A stretch of 64,000 nucleotides of DNA, from the NCBI RefSeq assembly GCF_032813545.1, contig NZ_CP136520.1:1296001-1360000 (forward strand), in the 5' to 3' direction. Shown one piece after another: positions 27,887-38,268 of this stretch. Position numbers and translations under genes: made by a program. Numbering within the stretch: the stretch's first letter is position 1; each line of letters begins with the position of its first letter. This DNA comes from Nodosilinea sp. E11. Its GTDB lineage: Bacteria; Cyanobacteriota; Cyanobacteriia; Phormidesmidales; Phormidesmidaceae. Below the pieces are notes generated by a model. It did not search any database. It was not told where the DNA came from and worked only from the letters and a program-made list of their open reading frames with translations.

Positions 27887-28868
27887 GGCAGAAACTCTCC
27901 TATTCAACGCCCTGCGCGAGGCCATCGACGAAGAGATGGGCCGCGACGACACCGTCTTTGTGCTGGGCGAAGACGTCGGCGTCTACGGCGGCTCTTACAA
28001 AGTCACCAAAGACCTTTATGACAAATACGGCGAGCTGCGCGTGCTCGACACCCCGATCGCCGAAAACAGCTTCACCGGCATGGCTGTCGGGGCCGCCATG
28101 ACCGGCCTGCGCCCGATCATCGAAGGCATGAACATGGGCTTCTTGCTGCTGGCTTTTAACCAAATTGCCAACAATGCGGGCATGTTGCGCTACACCTCCG
28201 GCGGCAACTTCAAAATTCCTATGGTGATTCGCGGGCCGGGGGGGGTGGGTCGTCAGCTAGGAGCCGAGCACTCTCAGCGCCTGGAGGCCTACTTCCAGGC
28301 CGTGCCGGGGTTGAAGATCGTGGCCTGCTCTACCCCCTACAACGCCAAGGGACTGCTTAAAGCCGCCATCCGCGACGACAACCCGGTGCTGTTCTTTGAG
28401 CATGTGCTGCTCTACAACCTGAAAGAAGATCTGCCCAACCACGAGTACGTGGTGCCCCTCGACAAAGCCGAGATTGTGCGCCCCGGCAAAGACGTCACTA
28501 TTCTCACCTACTCGCGCATGCGCCACCACGTCACCCAGGCGGTGAAGGGCCTAGAGAAAAAAGGCATTGACCCCGAGGTGATTGACCTCATCTCCCTCAA
28601 GCCCCTTGACTTCGACACCATCGGCGCGTCGATCAAAAAGACCCACCGCGTGATTATCGTCGAAGAATGCATGAAAACCGGCGGCATTGGGGCCGAAATC
28701 ATTGCCTCAATTAACGATCGCTACTTTGACGAACTCGATGCTCCGGTAGTGCGCCTGTCTTCCCAAGACATCCCCACCCCCTACAACGGTAAGCTAGAGA
28801 CATTGACCATTGTGCAACCCAAACAAATTGAGGCCGCCGTCGAAAACATGGTCGCCCTTAACGTCTAG
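27885..28868 (+). CDS. pdhB: Pyruvate dehydrogenase E1 component, beta subunit
   Basis: 327 residues, with [18 protein letters not shown] at the start and [36 protein letters not shown] and [11 protein letters not shown] as family blocks. It pairs with PdhA to form the E1 heterotetramer. The ATG is embedded in the C-rich array and there is no purine-rich ribosome-binding site, so initiation may depend on the array or be leaderless-like (inference). secD follows after about 117 bases. Confidence 0.96.
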   Translation: MAETLLFNALREAIDEEMGRDDTVFVLGEDVGVYGGSYKVTKDLYDKYGELRVLDTPIAENSFTGMAVGAAMTGLRPIIEGMNMGFLLLAFNQIANNAGMLRYTSGGNFKIPMVIRGPGGVGRQLGAEHSQRLEAYFQAVPGLKIVACSTPYNAKGLLKAAIRDDNPVLFFEHVLLYNLKEDLPNHEYVVPLDKAEIVRPGKDVTILTYSRMRHHVTQAVKGLEKKGIDPEVIDLISLKPLDFDTIGASIKKTHRVIIVEECMKTGGIGAEIIASINDRYFDELDAPVVRLSSQDIPTPYNGKLETLTIVQPKQIEAAVENMVALNV

Positions 28869-28874
28869 GGTCAG

Positions 28875-28900
28875 CTGTAGAGTGGGCATTGCCCACCATG
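28875..28900. repeat. Dispersed repeat GTGGGCANTGCCCAC, copy 2
   Basis: TGTAGAGTGGGCATTGCCCA followed by CCATGG. It is the inverted counterpart of the copy at 27725-27751, located just after the pdhB stop. Confidence 0.65.
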
Positions 28901-28985
28901 GCTCAATTGGAGAATAAACCGTTCCCTTCTCATGTTCTTGAGGGATGACCATCCCTTACCTGCACTCACACCACAGCAAACCGCA

Positions 28986-30404
28986 ATGGCAAAATATCGA
29001 GCTTGGCTAGGGGTTATTTTGGCGCTCACCATCGCCGCTGTGGTGATCATTAGCCAAATTCCCACCCGACTGGGGTTAGACCTGCGAGGCGGCTCTCAGC
29101 TCACCATTCAGGTGCAACCCACCGAGGCCATTCCCACTATCACCGAGCGGGAAATGGAGGCGGTGCAAACCGTGGTTGAGGGCCGCGTCAACGGCCTGGG
29201 CGTCTCAGAGGCAATCGTGCAGCAGTTAGGCAACAATCAGCTGCTGGTACAGCTGCCCGGCGTTAGCGACCCCCAGCAGGCAGAGCGGGTGCTGGGGGGC
29301 ACAGCACAGCTGGAGTTCCGTGCCCAACGGGCGGGCACCGAACAGCAACTCGCGATCGAAAACCAGGTGCTGCAAGGTCACCTGGGCGAGTTGGCCGCAA
29401 TTCAGGCTACCCTGCCCTCAGAAACAACCGTAGATGCTGAAACCCAGGCCCGCATTGATCGGCTTCAGGCCGATATCGCCGGTAGTGAAGCCGCCATTGC
29501 CAACCTGTTTGAGCCCAGCACCCTGGGAGGAGATCAGCTGACCGATGCGATCGCCCGCCCCACCAGCGGCACTCTTTGGGAAGTGGTGATTCAGTTCAAT
29601 AACCAGGGCGGCAACGCCTTCGCCGAACTCAGTCGAGCCATTGCCGGTACCGGGCGCAGCATCGGCATCTTTCTCGACAACCGCCTGCTGAGCGCCCCTA
29701 CGGTCAACGTGCAGTACGCTGAAACCGGTATTACCGGCGGCAGTGCGGTGATTTCCGGCAACTTTACCGCCGAGTCGGCCCGCGACCTCGAAATTCAGCT
29801 GCGGGGCGGTGCCCTGCCCCTGCCGGTAGAAGTGGTTGAAAACCGCACCGTTGGCCCTACCTTGGGCCGCGATAGCATTCAGCGCAGCCTCTACGCTGGC
29901 ATTGTTGGCCTGGTGCTTGTACTAATTTTCATGGCGGTGTACTACCGCCTGCCGGGCATCCTGGCCGATTTGTCGCTGGTTATCTATGCCCTACTCACCT
30001 GGGCCGCCTTTAATCTGCTGGGGGTGACCCTCACCCTGCCGGGTATTGCCGGGTTTATTCTCAGTATTGGCATGGCCGTCGATGCCAACGTGCTGATTTT
30101 TGAGCGCACCCGCGAAGAGCTGCGATCGGGCAAAACCCTGTATCGGTCAGTAGAATCGGGGTTTTATCGCGCCTTTTCCAGCATTTTAGACAGCAATGTG
30201 ACCACGCTGATCTCATGCCTCGCACTGTTTTATTTTGGGGCTGGATTGGTGAAAGGGTTTGCCCTCACTCTGGCCATTGGCGTCATCATCAGCATGTTTA
30301 CAGCCCTGACCTGTAGTCGTACCCTGCTGTTTTTGGCCATTAGCCTGCCCCAGTTCCGGCGGCCAAATCTGTTTTGCCCCGGTTTAACCACCGTTCGCCC
30401 CTAG
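28986..30404 (+). CDS. secD: Protein translocase subunit SecD
   Basis: 472 residues from [10 protein letters not shown] (ATG 28986). The frame is open from 28932 but homologues begin near this helix. Neither start has a strong ribosome-binding site. TM1, then [15 protein letters not shown], the periplasmic P1 region, and five C-terminal helices with [22 protein letters not shown]. SecD with SecF uses the proton motive force to complete export through SecYEG, in cyanobacteria also at thylakoids. pdhB, secD and secF run in series. Confidence 0.95.
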   Translation: MAKYRAWLGVILALTIAAVVIISQIPTRLGLDLRGGSQLTIQVQPTEAIPTITEREMEAVQTVVEGRVNGLGVSEAIVQQLGNNQLLVQLPGVSDPQQAERVLGGTAQLEFRAQRAGTEQQLAIENQVLQGHLGELAAIQATLPSETTVDAETQARIDRLQADIAGSEAAIANLFEPSTLGGDQLTDAIARPTSGTLWEVVIQFNNQGGNAFAELSRAIAGTGRSIGIFLDNRLLSAPTVNVQYAETGITGGSAVISGNFTAESARDLEIQLRGGALPLPVEVVENRTVGPTLGRDSIQRSLYAGIVGLVLVLIFMAVYYRLPGILADLSLVIYALLTWAAFNLLGVTLTLPGIAGFILSIGMAVDANVLIFERTREELRSGKTLYRSVESGFYRAFSSILDSNVTTLISCLALFYFGAGLVKGFALTLAIGVIISMFTALTCSRTLLFLAISLPQFRRPNLFCPGLTTVRP

Positions 30405-30412
30405 GAGTGACC

Positions 30413-31393
30413 ATGAAGCTCAACATCATTCAGCAGCGAAGTCTGTGGTGGGCCGTATCGGGGCTGCTGGTATTAGCTAGTTTGGTAGCCATGGCGCTGT
30501 CGTGGCAGCAGTTCGGGGCACCCCTGAATCCGGGCCTTGACTTTGTGGGCGGCACCCGCCTACAGCTCAGCCGCACCTGTACCATCAGCGAGACCTGTAC
30601 CGAACCAATTGATCTGACCGAGGTGCGCCAGGTGCTCAGCCAACAGGGGCTAGACTCCAGCAGCCTGCAAATTTTGGGCCAAGATCAGCAGGTGCTCTCA
30701 ATTCGCACCCGCAACCTAGATGTGGAGGAACGGGCCACCCTGCAAAGCGCCCTTGACGAAGCCATTGGCCCCTTTGACGCCAGTTCAACCCAGATTGACT
30801 CGGTGGGGCCGGTGATTGGGCGGCAGCTTCTATCGTCGGGCCTACTAGCCCTGCTGGTGTCCTTTGCAGGCATTGTGATCTACCTCAGCCTGCGGTTTAA
30901 GATTGACTATGCACTGCTGGCCATCCTAGCCCTGCTGCACGATGTAGCCATCACCGTAGGAGCGTTCGCGGTGCTGGGTCTGGTGCTGGGAGTCGAGGTC
31001 GATAGCCTATTTATTGTGTCGCTGCTGACCATTGTGGGCTTCTCAGTGAACGACACGGTGGTGATTTACGATCGCATTCGCGAGAATAGCAAGCTGCACC
31101 CTGGCACCCACATCAACGACATTGTCGACAGCGCCGTTAACCAAACCCTGGGGCGATCGATCAATACCTCCCTCACCACGGTGCTACCCCTAGTGGCGAT
31201 CGTGGTGTTTGGCGGCCAAACTCTAAAATATTTTGCCCTAGCGCTAATTATTGGTTTTTTGGCCGGGGCTTACTCCAGCATTTTTGTGGCCAGTTCGCTG
31301 CTCGCCCTGTGGCGAGAGCGCAGTGGTCAGGCCTATACAGACATGGCCCTCGCCTCATCCGACGACACCTCGCCGCCTGAGAGCTTTAGCTAA
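30413..31393 (+). CDS. secF: Protein translocase subunit SecF
   Basis: 326 residues from the ATG at 30413 with AGGAG at five bases, 8 bases after the secD stop. The family blocks [14 protein letters not shown] and [19 protein letters not shown] and six helices are present. It is the partner of SecD. Confidence 0.96.
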   Translation: MKLNIIQQRSLWWAVSGLLVLASLVAMALSWQQFGAPLNPGLDFVGGTRLQLSRTCTISETCTEPIDLTEVRQVLSQQGLDSSSLQILGQDQQVLSIRTRNLDVEERATLQSALDEAIGPFDASSTQIDSVGPVIGRQLLSSGLLALLVSFAGIVIYLSLRFKIDYALLAILALLHDVAITVGAFAVLGLVLGVEVDSLFIVSLLTIVGFSVNDTVVIYDRIRENSKLHPGTHINDIVDSAVNQTLGRSINTSLTTVLPLVAIVVFGGQTLKYFALALIIGFLAGAYSSIFVASSLLALWRERSGQAYTDMALASSDDTSPPESFS

Positions 31394-31410
31394 TTACAAG
31401 GACGTTGTCC

Positions 31411-31782
31411 ATGGCCTCACTGAGCCATAGCTCACGTTTAGAACGCCTGCGGGTGATTATACTGCGCCGCTGGTGGGTCATTAGTGGATTGCTGTGGTTG
31501 ACTGTCGGCAGCCTTAGCCTCTGGAGCCTGCGCCCCGACATTGCCCTGCTGCGCCAATACTTTACCTGGTCGGCAGTGCGTTTGGGTCTGGCCTATAATC
31601 GCCTAGCCGCCTTGGGTTTAGGGCTCTGTGTAGGGCTGACTGTGGCGCTATTGATTGCTGAAAGCCGCTACATTCTGTTTGGTTTAACTAAAGCCGAGCA
31701 GCAGCGACTGGAGCGGCTAGACCACCGCATTGAAGCTCAAGGCCCATCTCACCCCCTGTGGCAACAACTCTATCGCGACTGA
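31411..31782 (+). CDS. Small membrane protein downstream of secF
   Basis: 123 residues from ATG 31411 (AAGGA nine bases upstream, with TTG 31405 as an alternative). Two helices (about 21-43 and 66-88) flank a short loop, followed by a cytosolic C-terminus rich in charged residues (KAEQQRLERLDHRIEAQ). It starts 17 bases after secF, so it is probably cotranscribed. Family not recognised. A role linked to export is only a guess from position. Confidence 0.65.
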   Translation: MASLSHSSRLERLRVIILRRWWVISGLLWLTVGSLSLWSLRPDIALLRQYFTWSAVRLGLAYNRLAALGLGLCVGLTVALLIAESRYILFGLTKAEQQRLERLDHRIEAQGPSHPLWQQLYRD

Positions 31783-32005
31783 TTGAACCCAACCAATTGG
31801 GCCGAGCTATTCCCGGCTACCCTGACAAGCGACGAATACCTGGGTTAGCTGGGTGACATTGATCCCAAGATGTAATTTCATAGAACAAGGCGGTTAACCC
31901 CTATTGTCCACCGGAGAATCGGGGTTAATACCAACTCGCCAGGGTTGGCTGTTTCCCCGTTCCCTTTGTTTCACTTAATCTCACGCAGAAGGCAGCAGTA
32001 TCTCA

Positions 32006-33187
32006 ATGACTCTACAAAAAGACGGCATTGCCCCCCACGGCGGCACCCTGATCGATCGCCTGGTGGCCCCCGACAAAACAGCAGTTTATTTAGACCAAGC
32101 CGATACCCTGCCTCGGGTCAGCCTGGATGAGCGGGCTTTTTCTGATCTGGTGATGATTGCCATTGGCGGCTTTAGCCCCCTAGAGGGCTTCATGAAGAAA
32201 GCTGACTACGATACCGTAGTCACCGACATGCGCCTGGCCAACGGCTTACCCTGGGCAATTCCGGTGACGCTATCGGTGGATGAGGCGATCGCCGCCCCCT
32301 TGAAAGAGGGCAGTCTGGTGCGCCTCGACGACCCCAGCGGCCGCTTTGTCGGGGTGCTAGAGCTAGAAGAAAAATACACCTACGACAAGGCCCATGAGGC
32401 GATCAATGTCTACCGCACCGACGAAGACAAGCACCCTGGCGTCAAGGTGGTCTACGAACAGGGGGCAGTGAATTTGGCGGGACCGGTGTGGCTCATGCAG
32501 CGCGATCCCCATCCTCTGTTCCCCACCTACCAGGTCGATCCGGCGGCATCGCGGGCCATGTTTCGCGATCGCAACTGGAAGACCGTTGTTGGTTTCCAAA
32601 CCCGCAACCCCATCCACCGCGCCCACGAGTACATCCAAAAGTGCGCCCTAGAAACCGTCGATGGCCTATTTTTGCATCCGCTGGTGGGGGCCACCAAATC
32701 CGACGATATCCCCGCCGATGTGCGTATGCGCTGCTACGAAATTATGATGGAGCACTACTTCCCCCAGGAGCGAGTGATTCTTGCGATCAATCCCTCCGCA
32801 ATGCGCTACGCTGGGCCTAGGGAAGCCATTTTCCATGCGCTTATTCGCAAGAACTATGGCTGCACCCACTTCATTGTGGGCCGTGACCACGCTGGGGTAG
32901 GCGATTACTATGGCACCTACGACGCTCAGTACATCTTTGATGAGTTTGAGCCAGCGGAGTTGGGCATTGTGCCGATGAAGTTTGAGCATGCTTTCTACTG
33001 CACCCGCACCGGGGGGATGGCGACGTCTAAAACCAGCCCTAGCACGAAGGAAGAGCGCATTCACCTGTCCGGTACTAAAGTGCGTGAAATGCTGCGTCGG
33101 GGCGAGCTACCCCCGCCTGAGTTTTCGCGGCCCGAAGTAGCCGCAGAATTGGCTAAAGCCATGCAGGTGGCTGAAGCCGTTAGCTAA
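32006..33187 (+). CDS. sat: Sulfate adenylyltransferase (ATP sulfurylase)
   Basis: 393 residues. It makes APS from sulfate and ATP, the first step of sulfate assimilation. [15 protein letters not shown] (about 196-210) is the ATP/sulfate-binding motif with both HxxH-like histidines, and [12 protein letters not shown] is the second signature. No APS kinase domain is attached. The length is typical of the bacterial homomeric enzyme. Confidence 0.96.
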   Translation: MTLQKDGIAPHGGTLIDRLVAPDKTAVYLDQADTLPRVSLDERAFSDLVMIAIGGFSPLEGFMKKADYDTVVTDMRLANGLPWAIPVTLSVDEAIAAPLKEGSLVRLDDPSGRFVGVLELEEKYTYDKAHEAINVYRTDEDKHPGVKVVYEQGAVNLAGPVWLMQRDPHPLFPTYQVDPAASRAMFRDRNWKTVVGFQTRNPIHRAHEYIQKCALETVDGLFLHPLVGATKSDDIPADVRMRCYEIMMEHYFPQERVILAINPSAMRYAGPREAIFHALIRKNYGCTHFIVGRDHAGVGDYYGTYDAQYIFDEFEPAELGIVPMKFEHAFYCTRTGGMATSKTSPSTKEERIHLSGTKVREMLRRGELPPPEFSRPEVAAELAKAMQVAEAVS

Positions 33188-33221
33188 GTTCAACCCTAGC
33201 AATTAGGATGCGATTAACTCG

Positions 33222-35465
33222 GTGAGACTGAATCGACGGGCGTTTTTGCAGCAGGCAAGTCTGGCCCTGGGGGCGCTGGGGGTGGGGGGCACGGCCCTGC
33301 TGGCCGGCTCAAACCAGTATCAGCAAGCGTTGGCTAAGCCCGCCCGTCGAAAACTCGCCCTGCTGATTGGCATTAATGCCTACCCCGATCGCGCCCTCGA
33401 TCCTGGGGTGGCTCAAGACGTTGCCCTGCGGGGTTGCCTCACCGATATTGATCTCCAGCGACAGCTATTGGTCCATCGGTTTGGCTTTCAGCCGGTGGAT
33501 GTGGTCACCCTGACTAACCAGGAAGCCACTCGCGCCGGCATTTTAACGGCGATTGACGAACACCTGGTGCAACAAGCCCAGGCCGATGACGTAGTGGTGC
33601 TGCACTTTAGTGGCTACGGCAGCCAGGTGCAGGTGCAGGGGGCGGCGGAGAACAGCTCCCTGCACCTGGCCTGGGTCACCGCAGACAGCCACTTACCCAG
33701 TGAAGACTCTCCGGCTTTGGCGGATCTGCTAGAAGCCGAAGTCGTAGCCCGCCTGGCTCACCTGGCCACGCCCAACCTGACCACCGTGATAGACGCCGGT
33801 AGCCAGGATGCCGGATATTTGCGCTGGGGTAACTCGCGGGTGCGATCGCGCCCCACAGTACCCACCGGCACGTTCGCTGCGCTGGGAGATCCCTCACTGC
33901 CCCTGGGCGATCCCTTGACTCTCCCCTGGCCAGGGCTATTGCTGCGGGCCGCCGATACAGGTCGACTAGTGCTAGAAAGCCAGTGGGAGGGCTTTAGCGC
34001 CGGGGTATTCACCTACGCCCTCACCCAAAGTCTGTGGGCGGGGCCGCCCACCCCATCGACCCAGGCTTTGATCCAGCGGGCCGAGCGATACCTCCAGCGG
34101 TGGGTAGGAGCCGATCAACGGCCAGTAGTGAGCGATCGCCTACCCGCTCGCAGTGGCCCCGGAGTCTATGGCCTTCAGCCGCAGTCAGCAGGGGCTGAAG
34201 GGGTGGTGCTGTCTAGCGGCAGCGATCGCCCTCTGACCCTATGGCTAGGAGGGGTGCCTCCCCAGGTGCTGCGCTATCTCCAGCCCGGGTCTCAGCTAGA
34301 AGTTACCTCTCCGACGGGCCAGACTATCCCCCTGCGCCTAGAGTCGCGGCTGGGACTCAAGAGCACAGCTAAACCCCTTGCATCCGCTAATCTAACCCTG
34401 GCCACCCTAGCTCGACAGCCCGTCTACGAACGGGTGCGGGTGCTGCCTCAAACCATTGATCTGGTGGTGGCCCTCGATAGCCAGCTCAAGCGGGTTGAGC
34501 GGGTTGACGCCACCAGCGCCCTGGCGGGTCTGCCCCTGGTTACAGCCGTGACCGCCGGAGAAAAAGCGGCCGACTGTCTGTTTGGTCGGTTGCCCACCGG
34601 CCCGGCCCCCACCCTTACCGCCGCGTTACCCGGTGCCACGACCGCTGGCCCTAAGCCAGGCATCAACCTGCCTCCTGAGAGCAGCTATGGGCTGTTTGCC
34701 CCCAATCGCACCCTGTTGCCCGGCACAATGCTGGCTAAAGAAGAGGCCGTTAAAACAGCCGTCAACCGGCTGGCCCCCTATCTACAAACCCTGCTAGCCC
34801 TAAAGCTGGTGCGCCTCACCGAAAACCGCGCTTCGTCCCAACTGGCAGTAGCGGCAGTGCTAGAGACCGTGCAGCCTCAGCTTCGCCCCCTGGAGGTACA
34901 GACTACCGAACGTCGTCTTCCTGAGGCCTGGCCCTTGGCAATTCGCCAGGCCCAAAAATCTCTGGCCACTGCTGGCCCCCTACTGCTGCCCCGAGACAGC
35001 CGGATTGGTTACCGCATTGCCAACACTACGGCCCAGGCCCTGCACCTGCTGTGGATCAACTTCAATAGCCGGGGAGAATGCACTGCCCTGGTCAATCTCT
35101 CCGAGGTCAACCCCGAGGAAGACACTGATCAAATCCCAGCCCCTAGGCTGCTGGAGGCAGGACAGCTGTTACCTCAACCCAGGGATGGTGCAGGCTGGGC
35201 CATGCCCGGATCAGCTACCTGGGTTGAGGCTTACCTGATTCTCAGCACCCAGCCCCTCGATCGTTGCCTGGCCGTTCTGAGTGGTGAACCGCCATCCTTA
35301 GATGCGGGCTTTCGCCCTGTCCCTAAGCCTCTAAAGTTAGCCCAGGCGCTCCTCCAAGACCTCAGCCTAGATCCCAACACCGAGGGTAAGTCTGCCGTCC
35401 AAGACGCCTATGCCCTGCATCACGATCGCTGGACAACCCTGAGCTTTCGCTACGACATTGCTTAA
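33222..35465 (+). CDS. Caspase-fold (orthocaspase-like) protein lacking the catalytic His/Cys
   Basis: 747 residues from GTG 33222 (no in-frame ATG nearby). An export signal of Tat-like character (RRAFLQQASLALGALGVGG) precedes a peptidase C14 caspase domain (about 42-320): KLALLIGINAYP, GCLTDIDLQRQLL, then VVVLHFSGYGSQ where the usual SGHG has Tyr132. The expected D-x-C-x-S-G segment reads DAGSQDAG (191-198) with no Cys. Both dyad residues are therefore lost, so peptidase activity is unlikely. A C-terminal region (about 600-720, IGYRIANTTAQALHLLWINF) resembles DUF4384. Probably a secreted binding or scaffold protein (inference). Confidence 0.85.
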   Translation: MRLNRRAFLQQASLALGALGVGGTALLAGSNQYQQALAKPARRKLALLIGINAYPDRALDPGVAQDVALRGCLTDIDLQRQLLVHRFGFQPVDVVTLTNQEATRAGILTAIDEHLVQQAQADDVVVLHFSGYGSQVQVQGAAENSSLHLAWVTADSHLPSEDSPALADLLEAEVVARLAHLATPNLTTVIDAGSQDAGYLRWGNSRVRSRPTVPTGTFAALGDPSLPLGDPLTLPWPGLLLRAADTGRLVLESQWEGFSAGVFTYALTQSLWAGPPTPSTQALIQRAERYLQRWVGADQRPVVSDRLPARSGPGVYGLQPQSAGAEGVVLSSGSDRPLTLWLGGVPPQVLRYLQPGSQLEVTSPTGQTIPLRLESRLGLKSTAKPLASANLTLATLARQPVYERVRVLPQTIDLVVALDSQLKRVERVDATSALAGLPLVTAVTAGEKAADCLFGRLPTGPAPTLTAALPGATTAGPKPGINLPPESSYGLFAPNRTLLPGTMLAKEEAVKTAVNRLAPYLQTLLALKLVRLTENRASSQLAVAAVLETVQPQLRPLEVQTTERRLPEAWPLAIRQAQKSLATAGPLLLPRDSRIGYRIANTTAQALHLLWINFNSRGECTALVNLSEVNPEEDTDQIPAPRLLEAGQLLPQPRDGAGWAMPGSATWVEAYLILSTQPLDRCLAVLSGEPPSLDAGFRPVPKPLKLAQALLQDLSLDPNTEGKSAVQDAYALHHDRWTTLSFRYDIA

Positions 35466-35484
35466 CAGGCTAAACCCCTATTGG

Positions 35485-36051
35485 CTAAGCTGGGGCGATC
35501 AGCATACCTAGTGCGCCACCAATGGCCAGCCCCAGCAGGCAGGTACCCAGGAGCACCACAGTGATGGTACGGCCTTGATAGCGGCGCAGGAGGCGATCGC
35601 CCAGGGTAGTGGTGACCAGACTACACAGCACCGCCAGCAGCGCCGCCAGCAGACTGTAAAGCGCCACTTCAATCACGGCACGGCCAATGGCTAACTCGTC
35701 GAGGTTGTTGACCCCCAAATGGTTGAGAGCAATAGAAATAGCTACCGCCAGGGCTGTGCCACCCAAGATGCTACCCAAGACCACCAGGTTCGCTGCTAGC
35801 CAACGGAAGCGCTGTAGCGTTTGGGGACCAGCCAGGGCCAAACTCTGAACCAACGCCCCTGCCACCGCCACTAACCAGACCCAGGGAGGGGCCAAAGCCA
35901 CGATAATGACTCCGACGGCGGCGTAGAGCAGCCCGCACAGCAGCCATAGCCCCACAAAAGGTCGCCGCTGAGATGAGGATCGAGCGGGCGGGCGCGATCG
36001 CCGGGCGGGGGCAGGGGCAGAGCGCCGACGGCGCTGACTGGGTGGGGTCAT
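35485..36051 (-). CDS. Membrane protein with basic N-terminal tail
   Basis: 188 residues. The first 30 are Arg/Ser/Pro/Ala-rich and probably disordered. About four or five helices follow (FVGLWLLCGLLYAAVGVIIV, WVWLVAVAGALVQSL, LVVLGSILGGTALAVAI, the Leu-rich pair near 130-185). Family not recognised. It is convergent with the caspase-fold gene with only 19 bases between stops. Confidence 0.7.
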   Translation of the reverse strand: MTPPSQRRRRSAPAPARRSRPPARSSSQRRPFVGLWLLCGLLYAAVGVIIVALAPPWVWLVAVAGALVQSLALAGPQTLQRFRWLAANLVVLGSILGGTALAVAISIALNHLGVNNLDELAIGRAVIEVALYSLLAALLAVLCSLVTTTLGDRLLRRYQGRTITVVLLGTCLLGLAIGGALGMLIAPA

Positions 36052-36165
36052 AGCAACGGAGGCGGTGAGCGATAAAATCCTTAGGCTCTAGTTTGCCAGG
36101 AAGCGGAGCATTGTGCAGTACTCTGATCATCATGCCCGGTTATTGCACTCCCGGTCACTGCGGTA

Positions 36166-37440
36166 ATGAGCATTCCGTTGGCGGCATTAGTTCAAGGGTT
36201 GTTAGCGGCCTCTAGCCTATTGGTGGGGGCGGTCTTGGGCATTGCCTGGCGACCGGCACGATCGATTACAGCGGCGATCATGGCCTTTGGCAGCGGCACT
36301 CTGCTATCGGCGATCGCCTTTGACATTACGTTACCAGCCTACACCAGCAGCGGCTTTTGGCCTCTGGTAGTGGGGTTTGCCCTGGGGGGCACCCTGTTTA
36401 CGGTGATTGTCACCTACATCGACAACCAGGGGGGCTTTATTCGGCACCCTTCGTCGTCGCGGCGTTTTCTCTATCACCACCGCCAAGACGAGGCCTCGGA
36501 GGTGCTCGATCGCATTGGCCACATTGAGGTGCTCCACAGCCTCTCCCCGGCTGAAATGCAGGCGATTATCCCGCTGCTAAAACCCCTTCAGGTGGAGCCA
36601 GAAACTGTGCTATGTCGGGAGGGTGCCCCCGGTAGCTCAATGTTTTTAATCGTGGACGGCGAAGCCGAAATCTATAAGGGTCAGCAGCGGCTGGCCGCCC
36701 TGGGGGCGGGTGAAATCTTTGGCGAAATGGCGCTGCTAACCGGTGAGGAGCGATCGGCCACGGTGCTGGCTAAAACCTCCATGGAACTCTATGAGCTAGA
36801 CAAGGCTGATTTCGACGCCATGCTCACCTATGCGCCTCAAATCTCTAGCGGATTGAGCCGCATTTTGGCTCGACGACTGCGCGAAACTACCCAGTCAACC
36901 ACCAAGCCCGTTCTAATCGACGACGATCGCTGGCGGCGACAGGTGCTCGACAGCGTAGAAGTTGACATCCCCATTTCCGAACAGCAGTTTAAAGAACTCG
37001 CCCAGAGCTCTGCCCCCCTGGCCATTCTGGTGGGCACCCTGATCGACAACATTCCCGAGGCGCTAGTGATTGGCTTTCACACCGGCCTGGGCCATACCGG
37101 GGCCTCTTTTTTGATGGCGGTGTTTATTTCTAATATTCCCGAGGCAATGTCGAGTTCGATTGGCATGCGCCAGGCCGGTACGTCTGGGGGACGCATTTTG
37201 GCCCTGTGGAGCGGTGCGGTGCTGCTTAGCGGCCTGATGGCGGTGGTCGGTAGCCTGATGGTCAACGTGTTGTCTGAATGGGTGCTAGCGGTGGCCCAAG
37301 CGACGGCTGGGGGGGCCATTCTGGCCATGGTGGCCAGCACAATGATGCCCGAAGCCTACGAAATGGGCGGTGGGTCGATCACGTTTTCAACCATTGCCGG
37401 GTTTCTAGTCAGCTTTTATCTCGCCTCCCTGGCGTTTTAG
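36166..37440 (+). CDS. ZIP-like transporter with inserted cyclic-nucleotide-binding domain
   Basis: 424 residues. N-terminal helices 1-3 (about 5-85) and a C-terminal set of four or five helices (about 275-424) flank a complete cNMP-binding domain (about 112-240). Its phosphate-binding cassette reads GEIFGEMALLTGEERSATV (182-200), with the conserved Glu and Arg196. The membrane part contains DNIPEALVIGFHTG and SNIPEAMSSSIGM, close to the H/DN-x-PE metal-site motifs of ZIP permeases. A metal or solute carrier gated by cAMP/cGMP is the simple reading (inference). Confidence 0.82.
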   Translation: MSIPLAALVQGLLAASSLLVGAVLGIAWRPARSITAAIMAFGSGTLLSAIAFDITLPAYTSSGFWPLVVGFALGGTLFTVIVTYIDNQGGFIRHPSSSRRFLYHHRQDEASEVLDRIGHIEVLHSLSPAEMQAIIPLLKPLQVEPETVLCREGAPGSSMFLIVDGEAEIYKGQQRLAALGAGEIFGEMALLTGEERSATVLAKTSMELYELDKADFDAMLTYAPQISSGLSRILARRLRETTQSTTKPVLIDDDRWRRQVLDSVEVDIPISEQQFKELAQSSAPLAILVGTLIDNIPEALVIGFHTGLGHTGASFLMAVFISNIPEAMSSSIGMRQAGTSGGRILALWSGAVLLSGLMAVVGSLMVNVLSEWVLAVAQATAGGAILAMVASTMMPEAYEMGGGSITFSTIAGFLVSFYLASLAF

Positions 37441-37441
37441 G

Positions 37442-37661
37442 AAAACGTCAGTTCGATGACATTTTATGCAGCAGAAAAGCTGGCCCCATCCCCTCCTAGG
37501 AGGGGTGCCCGGAGGGCAGGGTGGGTCAAAAGGGCGACAGAGAGTAAGCTTCCAAACCGGGAAAAAGCTTCTTATCCCCAATGAACCCACCCCTACCCCT
37601 TCCAAGCGGGGATGATTAAACGGTTTTTCCAAAAAATCATTTTTTGTCGAACTCACGTTTT
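37442..37661. mobile_element. 220-bp element with 15-bp terminal inverted repeats
   Basis: The ends AAAACGTCAGTTCGA (37442-37456) and TCGAACTCACGTTTT (37647-37661) are inverted repeats matching at 14 of 15 positions. The interior has an inner palindrome CCCCTCCTAGGAGGGG and no coding capacity. It starts one base after the stop of the ZIP-like gene. It is probably a MITE. Confidence 0.6.
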
Positions 37662-37735
37662 AAGCGAGGCTAAGCCATGGGTAACGCCACAGTGGCTAGA
37701 GCCGGTTTGGGTCTGCCGTCACAACCTTCAATGCC

Positions 37736-38020
37736 TCATATTCCAGAATTGTCGGGCGGCAACTCGGGCGGCGGTAAAGTTTCGGCGTCAATCAAGTTGG
37801 CCTTAGATTTCTTTAGGTCTTTCCACAGCCGCCTGATTTCGTCGTAGGCATCATCAGCGGACATCTTGCCGCCGGTTTCTAAGTTGCACACAAAGGACAC
37901 TCGCTGGGCAAATTCTTGCAGGTTAGCGTTGAAGGCTAGCTGCTGCGGCGTAAACTCGCCCCAGTACTTGCTGCGGGGAAAGAGAAAATTCTCTCTGGGC
38001 GATGGTTTGTTATCGGTCAT
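37736..38020 (-). CDS. DUF7219-type small conserved protein
   Basis: 94 residues. ENFLFPRSKYWGEFTPQQLA (about 9-28) and NANLQEFAQRVSFVCNLETG are highly characteristic of a short conserved cyanobacterial family (DUF7219), followed by a charged helix DAYDEIRRLWKDLKKSK. No signal or membrane segment. Function unknown. Confidence 0.8.
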   Translation of the reverse strand: MTDNKPSPRENFLFPRSKYWGEFTPQQLAFNANLQEFAQRVSFVCNLETGGKMSADDAYDEIRRLWKDLKKSKANLIDAETLPPPELPPDNSGI

Positions 38021-38117
38021 GGCACCAGCGAATGGAGGGCTTAGCTCTTAGCTTACATTAGCCAACTTTTCGGCGGTTGTCGGCCCCAAACTCTGAGTCT
38101 GTTGCCGATCTGAGCGC

Positions 38118-38226
38118 TGATACCACATCCGAGTCACACAACCCCGATTCGAAGCCGATACCTCGTAGGGAGCATTGCACTGCCATGCCCCTACAAATCG
38201 GGAATATACCAATAGGAGTTGGTATG
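38118..38226. mobile_element. 109-bp MITE family 1, copy B
   Basis: It starts GATACCACATCCGAG and ends AATAGGAGTTGGTATGAG. The core is GTAGGGAGCATTGCACTGCC / ATGCCCCTAC, followed by AAATCGGGAATATACC. Block order is the same as in copies D and E. Confidence 0.75.
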
Positions 38227-38268
38227 AGCTAGCCAACCAGAGCTATTGGGTAGCCCCCTTAGCCTGCC

